Positions 27,513-34,479 of a stretch of 64,000 nucleotides of DNA are shown one piece after another. The notes beneath the pieces were generated by a model, which worked only from the letters and a program-made list of their open reading frames with translations, did not search any database and was not told the DNA's origin. Within the stretch, counting starts at the first letter, position 1, and the number at the start of each line of letters is the position of its first letter. Position numbers and translations under genes: made by a program. Source of the stretch: Flavobacterium sp. LMO8 (GTDB lineage Bacteria; Bacteroidota; Bacteroidia; Flavobacteriales; Flavobacteriaceae); assembly GCF_009495755.1 (NCBI RefSeq), contig NZ_WIBJ01000033.1, positions 147,067 through 211,066 of the forward strand, read 5' to 3'.

Positions 27513-27675
27513 AAAAAGTGGGTTTTGATTTTTAATTCTTAGACAAATATAATTAGTTAGTAGTAAAAATGAATTTTTTATTACACTTTGCAACTAATTT
27601 TAACAAAATTTGAAGAATAGTACAGATTATTACAAATTTACATTGAGTAACTTTGCATAGAACAAGATTTTTAAA

Positions 27676-29235
27676 ATGAAACTAAACCCAAGCGATACTT
27701 TCAATAAGCAATTGCCAGCTGATTCAAATGTTTCAAATACACCAAGACAGGTATTTGATGCTGCTTTTTCATTTGTAGCACCTCGCATTCCTTCTGATCC
27801 AAAATTAATTCATGTTGCCGATGAGGTGGCTCAATTAATAGGAATTTCAGAAGCAGAATCGAAATCGAACGATTTTTTGAATTTAGTCTCAGGAAGAGCT
27901 ATTTACCCAGATACAAAACCTTATGCTATGGCGTATGCAGGACATCAATTTGGAAATTGGGCTGGACAATTAGGCGATGGGAGAGCTATTAATTTGTTTG
28001 AAGTTCTACATCAAAACAAACGTTGGACATTACAGTTAAAAGGAGCAGGGGAAACACCTTATTCCAGAACTGCCGATGGTTTGGCAGTTTTGCGTTCGTC
28101 TATTCGCGAGCATTTATGTAGCGAAGCTATGTATTATTTAGGTGTGCCAACCACACGTTCGTTATCTTTGGTAACATCGGGTGACAAAGTATTGCGAGAT
28201 ATTTTGTACAACGGGAATGCCGCTTATGAAGACGGAGCTGTGGTATGTAGAGTAGCTCCTTCGTTTATTCGTTTCGGGAATTTTCAATTGTTTACTGCTC
28301 GAAAAGATATCAAAAATTTAAAAGCGTTAGCAGATTATACAATTCAGTATTTTTATCCTGAAATTACAGTTTCGGGAAAAGAAAAGTATTTGCAGTTTTA
28401 TCAAGAAGTGGTGAATAGAACTGTTGAGATGGTGTTGCATTGGCAACGCGTTGGGTTTGTGCATGGGGTTATGAATACCGATAACATGTCTATTTTAGGA
28501 CTTACGATTGATTATGGTCCGTATGGATGGTTGGAAGATTATGATCCAGATTGGACACCAAATACTACAGATGCCGAAGGCAGAAGATATCGTTTTAGAA
28601 ACCAACCTGATATTGCTTTGTGGAATTTAGTACAATTCGGAAATGCTTTATATCCGTTGATTGAAGATATTGTTCCAATGGAAGAAGTATTGAATAGTTA
28701 TAGTCAACAATTCGATTCTCAGTTTCCTATTATTCAACAGCAGAAGTTGGGATTAGAAGCTGAATATGATGCTGATTTTCAGGATGAACTGACTGCTTTG
28801 TTGACAGCATCAGAATCCGATATGACGATTTTCTATCGCAATTTGGCCAATGTATTAAAATCAGATGCCCCTGAACATGCTTTTAGTAAAATTGAATTTT
28901 CGTTTTATGAACTGGATAAAATTATCGATGATTTAAAAACGCGTTGGTTCAATTGGTTTGCATTGTATTTGGAAAAAATCAAAGCAGAAAATATTTCTGA
29001 TAGTGAACGAAAACAAGCTATGAATCAAGTGAATCCAAAATATGTGTTGCGAAATTACATGGCACAATTAGCCATTGAAGCTGCTGAGAAGGAAGATTTC
29101 ACGTTAATTGACGAATTATATACGTTGCTTAAAAATCCTTATGACGAACAACCGCAGTATGAAAAATGGTTTGCCAAACGACCTGATTGGGCTCGAGATA
29201 AAGTTGGTTGTTCTATGTTGTCGTGTAGTTCTTAG
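27676..29235 (+). CDS. selO: Protein adenylyltransferase SelO (YdiU)
   Basis: Pseudokinase-fold enzyme that transfers AMP to Ser, Thr or Tyr of target proteins and is linked to redox stress. It has AYAGHQFGNWAGQLGDGRA, the nucleotide-binding QLKGAGETPYSRTADG (about 119-134), HGVMNTDNMSILG and IDYGPYGWLEDYDP, all hallmarks. The protein ends CSMLSCSS, where eukaryotic homologues have selenocysteine near the C-terminus; here it is Cys. The 519 residues are full length. It stands alone, followed by repeat-rich intergenic DNA. Confidence 0.95.
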   Translation: MKLNPSDTFNKQLPADSNVSNTPRQVFDAAFSFVAPRIPSDPKLIHVADEVAQLIGISEAESKSNDFLNLVSGRAIYPDTKPYAMAYAGHQFGNWAGQLGDGRAINLFEVLHQNKRWTLQLKGAGETPYSRTADGLAVLRSSIREHLCSEAMYYLGVPTTRSLSLVTSGDKVLRDILYNGNAAYEDGAVVCRVAPSFIRFGNFQLFTARKDIKNLKALADYTIQYFYPEITVSGKEKYLQFYQEVVNRTVEMVLHWQRVGFVHGVMNTDNMSILGLTIDYGPYGWLEDYDPDWTPNTTDAEGRRYRFRNQPDIALWNLVQFGNALYPLIEDIVPMEEVLNSYSQQFDSQFPIIQQQKLGLEAEYDADFQDELTALLTASESDMTIFYRNLANVLKSDAPEHAFSKIEFSFYELDKIIDDLKTRWFNWFALYLEKIKAENISDSERKQAMNQVNPKYVLRNYMAQLAIEAAEKEDFTLIDELYTLLKNPYDEQPQYEKWFAKRPDWARDKVGCSMLSCSS

Positions 29236-29521
29236 GTAATAGTTCAATATTCAACATTCGTTAATCGAAATTCAATATTCAAGAGATGCTTGACAGCATG
29301 ACAAACAATGCGGATAGATAATTAAGAAATGTGTATTATCTCTGTGTGAAAATTTGAAACCTGAAACAAAAATTAAAAACATATAAGTCATATAAAAAAA
29401 ATAAGTCAAGCCTCACGTTGAATAAAGTTCATAATAGATTTTAAAGATTACTCTTATTTTTACAATCTGTGTTCCAAAAGCCTGAAACCTGAAACCTGAA
29501 ATTTGAAACAAAAAATTAACT
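29236..29521. repeat. Repeat-rich intergenic segment after selO
   Basis: No gene seen. It contains GAGATGCTTGACAGCATGAC (29281-29300, the hairpin family of 5633-5698), an AACATATAAGTCATATAA word related to the 22.3 kb repeat, and CCTGAAACCTGAAACCTGAAA (29481-29501), a reverse-complement TTTCAGG array directly before the ytxJ gene. Confidence 0.7.
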
Positions 29522-29857
29522 ATGAAAAACTGGAATCCTATTACTACAGAAGAACAAGTAAGAGAAATTGTTGAGAAATCAAATGAAAAACCTCAAATCA
29601 TTTTTAAAGACAGTGTAACTTGTGGTATTAGTGCTTATGCTAAAGAACGCTTGGTTAGTGGAAATGATTTATTGATTGCTAAAGCCGATTTCAATTATTT
29701 GGATTTGCTATCGTTTCGCAATGTGTCTAACTTTATTGCAGAGGAATTGAACGTGATTCATCAATCGCCACAAATTATAGTGTTGAAAGATGGGGAAGTG
29801 GTGTATCGTGTTTCACATCATAGTATTCAGGCGGATGAGATTGCGAAGTATTTGTAG
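29522..29857 (+). CDS. ytxJ: YtxJ, monothiol bacilliredoxin-type protein
   Basis: 111-residue thioredoxin-fold protein of the YtxJ family (DUF2847), thought to remove bacillithiol from proteins. The start NWNPITTEEQVREIVEKSN, the active-site segment FKDSVTCGISAYAKERL with a single Cys (about residue 37), and the end HQSPQIIVLKDGEVVYRVSH are typical. Flavobacteria commonly make bacillithiol. The Cys-Gly context marks it as a single-thiol bacilliredoxin. It is convergent with the next gene, with only 2 bases between stops. Confidence 0.9.
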   Translation: MKNWNPITTEEQVREIVEKSNEKPQIIFKDSVTCGISAYAKERLVSGNDLLIAKADFNYLDLLSFRNVSNFIAEELNVIHQSPQIIVLKDGEVVYRVSHHSIQADEIAKYL

Positions 29858-29859
29858 TG

Positions 29860-30411
29860 CTAATAATGTAAAACAAAGCCCATAGCTTTGGCTAAGGTGT
29901 ACTGCTTTTCGAATAATTCTTCTACAATATCGGTTACATTATCATATTCTTGGCATAAAGCAAAGAACGGATTGTCGATAATGGTACTTAGTATTGGTGC
30001 TGGGTTGCGATAGCCTGAAATAGAAATAGCTCCTGTGACATCCAAGAAATATTGAGCGGTTTCGGAATCGAGGTCTAGTTGTAAGGTATTGGCAAAATGG
30101 ATGCGTTTGTTGGTGAGTTTGCCTTCAAAGAACTCGGCTATTTCTTCTAGGCTGTATAAATAATTATCGATGATAATGTTGTTGTCTCTTCCTTGGAATA
30201 CGAAGTAGATGATTTCGTAGTCATGGAAGTTTCGGTCTTCGTAGAGTAGGGTGGATAGGCTTTCTTCTAACCCTTCTATGCTATCACAGGTTTGGTAAAC
30301 ATTAGTGATGTTGTATTGCAATGCTAGTTTTTCTAAAGAGGGTAGGATGATGCTGGATGTTTGGGAAGTGACATCGGGAACGCTTTCTAGGCAGAATAGT
30401 TTGGAATGCAT
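29860..30411 (-). CDS. Hypothetical protein resembling a catalytically inactive caspase-like family
   Basis: 183 residues, no signal peptide. From memory its pattern matches a family I know as DUF6642, in which YFAFHG and a later IYFGSCS suggest a caspase/CHAT-like His-Cys pair, followed by FL..TGALAVSGY. Here the matching segments are IIYFVFQGRDNNI, KRIHFANTLQLDLDS and FLDVTGAISISGYRN. The His is replaced by Gln and the Ser-Cys by Asn-Thr. If the match is right, the protein is an inactive member that may bind rather than cut. Family assignment is uncertain and no search was possible. It stands next to a repeat-rich spot. Confidence 0.5.
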   Translation of the reverse strand: MHSKLFCLESVPDVTSQTSSIILPSLEKLALQYNITNVYQTCDSIEGLEESLSTLLYEDRNFHDYEIIYFVFQGRDNNIIIDNYLYSLEEIAEFFEGKLTNKRIHFANTLQLDLDSETAQYFLDVTGAISISGYRNPAPILSTIIDNPFFALCQEYDNVTDIVEELFEKQYTLAKAMGFVLHY

Positions 30412-30458
30412 TGTTTTTTTTACAAAGATAATAGATTTTGTTGGGACAAGTATTTAAC

Positions 30459-30546
30459 GTTGCACTTGGTTTGGCACGCGGATGAAACGGGTCCGCCAAG
30501 GCGGAGCGCTGGTGATGCGGATTTTTAAACACATAGACACATAGAC
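30459..30546 (+). repeat. Direct repeat R1, first copy
   Basis: Begins GTTGCACTTGGTTTGGCACG, contains palindrome TCCGCCAAGGCGGA and AGCGCTGG, and ends in TTTTTAAACACATAGACACA. It matches 30846-30932 along its whole length with scattered substitutions. Confidence 0.85.
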
Positions 30547-30690
30547 GTTTTACTTAATTTAGAACAGGGATTTTTATTTAAACGCAAAGAGCGCTGAGTT
30601 TTTTTCGCAAAGGAGGCAAAGGCGTTGCACTTGGATGTGGATTGTGTTGAGAGAGCTACACATAGGCGCTGCACTTTTATAGTTTACAAT

Positions 30691-30730
30691 AGACTACACG
30701 ACTAGTTTGTCATGCTGATAAGCATCTCTT
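30691..30730 (+). repeat. Direct repeat R3, first copy
   Basis: Forty bases starting AGACTACACGACTAGTTTGT and ending AAGCATCTCTT, identical to 30984-31023. It includes the GTCATGCTGA word of the 5.6 kb hairpin family. Confidence 0.9.
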
Positions 30731-30845
30731 GAACAAGTGATACTTTCTTTATTAGAAGTTTATACCACATAGGCACATAGTTTTTTACACAGAGATGCAC
30801 GGAGTTTTATTGGAAGTGGATTGTGTTGAGAGAGCTACACAGAGG

Positions 30846-30932
30846 CGTTGCACTTGATTTGGCACGCGGATGATACAGGTCCGCCAAGGCGGAGCGCTGG
30901 TGGAGGCGGATTTTTTAAACACATAGGCACAG
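30846..30932 (+). repeat. Direct repeat R1, second copy
   Basis: Same order of blocks as 30459-30546, including TCCGCCAAGGCGGA and AGCGCTGG, followed by TTTTTTAAACACATAGGCAC. Confidence 0.85.
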
Positions 30933-30983
30933 TAGTTTTGGTTTGTGTTGATTTTAGGCGTTTCACTTGGCATAGCTCACATA

Positions 30984-31023
30984 AGACTACACGACTAGTT
31001 TGTCATGCTGATAAGCATCTCTT
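30984..31023 (+). repeat. Direct repeat R3, second copy
   Basis: Identical over 40 bases to 30691-30730, implying recent duplication or ongoing gene conversion. Confidence 0.9.
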
Positions 31024-31195
31024 TTACTACTATGCATATGAAAAAAACGGTACAAATGATAACTTTGGATTTGTAGTTGCTCTTGTACTTGATTTTTTCT
31101 AAAATTTTTAGTTTTATTTATTTACTGACATTCAAATGGTTGGGAATGGGGTAAGGAGGAAAGTGTGTTTTTTTTACTTTTTTCTTTTGAAAAGG

Positions 31196-31226
31196 TTTGC
31201 AGAAATAAAAAATCGTTCTATATTTG
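31196..31226 (+). promoter_or_regulatory. Promoter of tRNA-Ser
   Basis: TTTG (31196-31199), a 19-base spacer and TATATTTG (31219-31226): a near-perfect Bacteroidota promoter. The tRNA begins 34 bases after the -7 element. Confidence 0.85.
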
Positions 31227-31259
31227 CACTCGCAATACGGAAGTAGTGCGCGATTTATT

Positions 31260-31344
31260 GGAGAAATGGCAGAGTGGTCGAATGCGGCAGTCTTGAAAAC
31301 TGTTGACTGTAACAGGTCCGGGGGTTCGAATCCCTCTTTCTCCG
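31260..31344 (+). tRNA. tRNA-Ser (anticodon UGA)
   Basis: 85-base class II tRNA. The acceptor stem GGAGAAA (31260-31266) pairs with TTTCTCC (31337-31343), with discriminator G. The D-arm is GCAGAGTGGTCGAATGC, the anticodon loop CTTGAAA gives anticodon TGA (reads UCA), and there is a long variable arm and T-loop GGTTCGAATCC. CCA is not encoded. It has its own promoter and terminator and borders the accessory MazG-helicase pair. Confidence 0.96.
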
Positions 31345-31350
31345 CAGGGT

Positions 31351-31384
31351 AAAACCGATTCAGAAATGAATCGGTTTTTTTTTA
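31351..31384 (+). terminator. Terminator of tRNA-Ser
   Basis: AAAACCGATTC / GAATCGGTTTT hairpin followed by a run of T, seven bases after the tRNA 3' end. Confidence 0.93.
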
Positions 31385-31480
31385 TGTTTTTTTTAACGTT
31401 TACAGTTTTCTATATTTTTAACTCAATCAGGTTATTTACTTTAGCTACCAAATTTACCCCTGTATTTTTGTATGTTTTGT

Positions 31481-31531
31481 AAACCAGCTGTTTTTATGGG
31501 TTGCAAGGGGATTTTTTTTTCGTTATTTTTG
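31481..31531 (+). promoter_or_regulatory. Promoter and possible operator of the MazG-helicase unit
   Basis: TATTTTTG at 31524-31531 fits the -7 consensus and GTTG at 31500-31503 a degenerate -33 with a 20-base spacer. The ATG of the MazG-like gene comes 16 bases after the -7, so the leader is only a few bases. An imperfect palindrome AAACCAGCTGTTTT (31481-31494) lies just upstream of the -33 element and could be an operator; this is speculative. Confidence 0.45.
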
Positions 31532-31547
31532 AAGAAATGTTTTAAAA

Positions 31548-31886
31548 ATGGATAAGTATAGAAATGTTATTGATGAACTTATTAAGTTTAGAGATGATAG
31601 AGATTGGAAACAGTTTCATGATTCTAAAAATCTTGCGGTTGCTATTTCAATTGAAGCTTCTGAGCTAAATGAACTTTTCTTGTGGAAATCTCCTGAACAA
31701 TCTGATAAGGTTGAAATTGAGCGTATAAAAGAAGAATTGGCGGATATTTTGTCTTTTTCCTTTTTATTAGCAGAAAAACATGGATTGGATCCATTTGATA
31801 TTGTATCTGAAAAAATTAAGCGAAATGGAGAGAAATATCCAGTTGAAAAAGCTAAAGGTAAATCAGATAAATATGATCAATTATAA
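31548..31886 (+). CDS. MazG-like nucleotide pyrophosphohydrolase
   Basis: All-alpha NTP pyrophosphatase of the small MazG/iMazG type, which cuts (deoxy)nucleoside triphosphates to monophosphates and pyrophosphate. At 112 residues it is a single-domain protein. The metal-binding acidic residues are in IEASELNELFLW (E36, E39, E42) and KEELADIL (E63, D66), the ExxE...ExxD pattern of the family, followed by KIKRNGEKYPVEKAKG, the usual basic tail. Its TAA is followed at once by the ATG of the helicase gene, so the two are translationally coupled. The coupling suggests a joint role, perhaps nucleotide depletion or sanitation during DNA stress. Confidence 0.9.
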   Translation: MDKYRNVIDELIKFRDDRDWKQFHDSKNLAVAISIEASELNELFLWKSPEQSDKVEIERIKEELADILSFSFLLAEKHGLDPFDIVSEKIKRNGEKYPVEKAKGKSDKYDQL

Positions 31887-34064
31887 ATGAAGAATAGATT
31901 TTCGATTTCATGTTATAATTTTGATTCAAACTTAGAAAGAGAAATTATTGATAATCACCGGGACTACCTTTCATGGCCTTTGGTGTATTTTCTAAATGAT
32001 CAACAAACTAAATATGCTTATGTCGGTGAAACAACTGATGTTGTAAAACGCATGAAAGCGCATTCAAAAACACAAAACAAAAAAGATTTAACAGCTGTCA
32101 ACCTTATAACGAGTGATTTATTCAATAAATCAGCTACACTTGATGTAGAGGCTAATCTTATACGCTACATCAATGCTGATGGACAATATCATCTTAAAAA
32201 TGCAAACCTAGGAATTGCAAACCATCGTTTTTATCAACAAAAAGAAGTTTATTGGGAATTATTTTCGGATATCTGGGATGAATTAAGAGCAATGGGAATT
32301 GCTCGTCATTCATTAGAAAATATAGACAATTCTGATTTATTTAAATATTCACCCTACAAATCCCTTTCAACCGAACAAGTTACGAGTTTGAAATTAATTT
32401 TAGAATGTTTACTTGATGATAATACAAATGTCAGTTTAATTCAAGGAGGAGCAGGAACAGGTAAATCCATACTAGCAATATTTCTATTCAAGTTACTTAA
32501 AACAAATCTTGATGATTTTAACTTTGCTGATTTTGATGAAGAAGATTTGGAATTATTCAATCTTTTGAAAGCAGTTAGAGCCAAATATGGTGAGTTGGAA
32601 ATGGCTTTAGTTATTCCGATGGCTTCATTTAGAAAAACAATTTCAAAGGTTTTTAAAAATATTCAAGGTTTATCACCAAAAATGGTAGTAGGTCCATCAG
32701 ATTTGGCAAAAAACAACTATGATTTAGTAATTGTTGATGAAGGCCATCGTTTAAGAAGACGTGTAAATCTAGGGCCTTATTTTAAACCTTTTGATGACAC
32801 CTGTAAAGCTTTAGGGTTAGATGAATCAACTGCATCTGAATTAGATTGGCTGTTAATTCAATCAAAAAAATCACTTATTTTCTATGATCGTTTTCAGTCT
32901 ATAAAACCATCTGATGTTCTACGTTCTCGTTATGTTGCACTTGAAAATGCACCATCGACACGTATTGAAACTCTTAAAACTCAATTTAGATGTAGAGGAG
33001 GTAATGAATATGTTAAGTTAATTCATGACTTACTTGATAATAAGATTAATTCTACTAATAAGTTTCAATCCTTAGAATACGAATGTTATTTGTTTGAAGA
33101 TCTTCAACAAATGGTGGATGAGATTAATAAACGAGAAAAATTAGATGGCTTATCACGAATGGTTGCAGGTTATGCATGGGAATGGGTTTCTAATAAAGAT
33201 AAATCTGCTTTTGATATTGTAATTGAAGATACAAAATTACGTTGGAATAGTGTTGCTATAGATTGGGTTAATTCACCAAAATCGGTAGATGAAATTGGTT
33301 GTATTCATACCACTCAAGGATACGATTTAAATTACACAGGCGTAATTATTGGGCATGAACTTGATTATGATTTTGAGGCTAAGCAGATGGTGATTGATAA
33401 AAGTAAGTACAAAGATAAAGCTGGTAAAAATACAATTAAGGATGATCAGATTCTAAAAGAATATATTCTAAATATTTATAAAACAATTCTTTTACGTGGT
33501 GTAAAAGGTACTTTTATTTATGCTTGTAATGATAACCTAAGAAAATACTTAAGTCAATTCATTGCTTTAAAAACCACAACGGAAGAAAAACTTCAGTTAA
33601 AAATTATAGATGAACCGAATATAAATACAATTCCATTCTACGATTTAGAAATTGCTGCAGGTTCATTTTCTGAACTACAATTAGTTGAAGACATTCGATA
33701 TATAGAACTTGATGATGCAATACATAATCAGGAACATTACTTTGCCTGCAGAGTAGTTGGGGAATCTATGAATAAAATTATCCCTAATGGTTCTATATGT
33801 CTATTTGAAAAATACACTCATGGATCTCGTAATGGTTTAATTACACTAGTAGAAATGACTGATTTTATCGATGCTGATTTTGGTTCAAATTATACTGTTA
33901 AAGAGTATAGTAGTAAAAAAAATACTACTGAAGACAATTGGAGACATGAAGAAATAACGCTTTTGCCAAAATCAACATTAGATTATACATCCATTGTTCT
34001 TCGGGATGAGGAGACTATTAACCTGAAAGTGATTGGTGTTTTTGTTAGAGTGTTAGGTTTTTAA
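31887..34064 (+). CDS. GIY-YIG nuclease / DUF2075 helicase / S24 peptidase fusion
   Basis: 725-residue multidomain protein. Residues about 30-118 look like a GIY-YIG nuclease: LVYFL (33), YVGETTDVVKRMKAH (45-59) with Arg and His, and the Glu in LDVEANLI (85-92). Residues about 155-560 form a DUF2075 superfamily 1-type helicase or NTPase: Walker A GGAGTGKS (187-194), Walker B VIVDEGH (281-287), QFRCRGG (366-372) and IHTTQGYDLNYTGVIIG (473-489). Residues about 588-725 resemble a LexA/UmuD S24 peptidase: cleavage-type EIAAGSF (Ala591-Gly592), GESMNK with Ser627, and a candidate catalytic Lys672 in YTVKEY. There is no helix-turn-helix. It is the second gene after the MazG-like gene. Base composition is like that of its neighbours. 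A phage-defence or DNA-damage role is inferred. Confidence 0.88.
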   Translation: MKNRFSISCYNFDSNLEREIIDNHRDYLSWPLVYFLNDQQTKYAYVGETTDVVKRMKAHSKTQNKKDLTAVNLITSDLFNKSATLDVEANLIRYINADGQYHLKNANLGIANHRFYQQKEVYWELFSDIWDELRAMGIARHSLENIDNSDLFKYSPYKSLSTEQVTSLKLILECLLDDNTNVSLIQGGAGTGKSILAIFLFKLLKTNLDDFNFADFDEEDLELFNLLKAVRAKYGELEMALVIPMASFRKTISKVFKNIQGLSPKMVVGPSDLAKNNYDLVIVDEGHRLRRRVNLGPYFKPFDDTCKALGLDESTASELDWLLIQSKKSLIFYDRFQSIKPSDVLRSRYVALENAPSTRIETLKTQFRCRGGNEYVKLIHDLLDNKINSTNKFQSLEYECYLFEDLQQMVDEINKREKLDGLSRMVAGYAWEWVSNKDKSAFDIVIEDTKLRWNSVAIDWVNSPKSVDEIGCIHTTQGYDLNYTGVIIGHELDYDFEAKQMVIDKSKYKDKAGKNTIKDDQILKEYILNIYKTILLRGVKGTFIYACNDNLRKYLSQFIALKTTTEEKLQLKIIDEPNINTIPFYDLEIAAGSFSELQLVEDIRYIELDDAIHNQEHYFACRVVGESMNKIIPNGSICLFEKYTHGSRNGLITLVEMTDFIDADFGSNYTVKEYSSKKNTTEDNWRHEEITLLPKSTLDYTSIVLRDEETINLKVIGVFVRVLGF

Positions 34065-34479
34065 ATTAGTTTTCAAAGTAAGTTATTACTTTTTGATCGT
34101 AATGAGATTTTGAAATGGGTTCAGCATGACAAAGAAGTGGGAGTGTTGATTGATGATTAATGAATCTAGACTTCGCTCGATTTGACAAGTGCAGTTGAGT
34201 GACGAATGAAGATTAACGAATCATGAGTGGTGAAGCTAGCTTTACTTCGCAAAGCAAAAGTCTACTTTGTAGGAATTTTTTATCTATGAGAAAGAAAAAA
34301 GGAACTTAAAAAGTGTAATTTTAGTGAGTTGAATATTTAATTAAGACAAAAAAAAGTAATTTGAATTATACTCTAATTGGATTGACCTTAATATGAATTA
34401 TTATTTATTTAATTGCCTCAATATGTATTTAACAATTGAGGCAATTTTTATAGTAATTCGTAATATAAATTAGTAATTA
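34065..34479. other. Intergenic region after the helicase gene
   Basis: About 415 bases with no believable gene. It contains GGTTCAGCATGACAAAG (34118-34134, hairpin-family half-site), low-complexity GATTAATGAATC/GACGAATGAAG words, and the terminator at 34411-34449. No copy of the tRNA-Ser 3' end was seen here, so there is no visible attachment-site repeat. Confidence 0.6.
34411..34449. terminator. Bidirectional terminator between the helicase and pheT genes
   Basis: Perfect 12-base stem AATTGCCTCAAT / ATTGAGGCAATT followed by T-rich sequence, between convergent genes. Confidence 0.9.

Larger units (their letters stand above)
30412..31218. other. Gene-free repeat mosaic upstream of tRNA-Ser
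   Basis: About 800 bases with no believable gene. Three direct-repeat families are interleaved: 30459-30546 with 30846-30932, 30639-30677 with 30818-30855, and 30691-30730 with 30984-31023. Palindrome TCCGCCAAGGCGGA occurs in both copies of the first. CACATAG words and the 6.4 kb word CGTTTCACTTGGCATAG (30959-30975) are also present. Short open frames here are accidental: they have no start context and differ between copies. Confidence 0.75.

Noticed and set aside
30785-31102. Short open frames on both strands in the repeat mosaic
   Set aside because: They lie on direct repeats, differ between repeat copies, and show no protein-like pattern or start context.
34065-34410. Possible small gene after the helicase gene
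   Set aside because: Frames are short, AT-rich and without recognisable start signal or protein pattern; the region is mostly repeat words.
31260-34479. Integrated element using tRNA-Ser as attachment site
   Set aside because: No integrase gene and no repeat of the tRNA 3' end (GGTTCGAATCCCTC) was seen downstream within this window.
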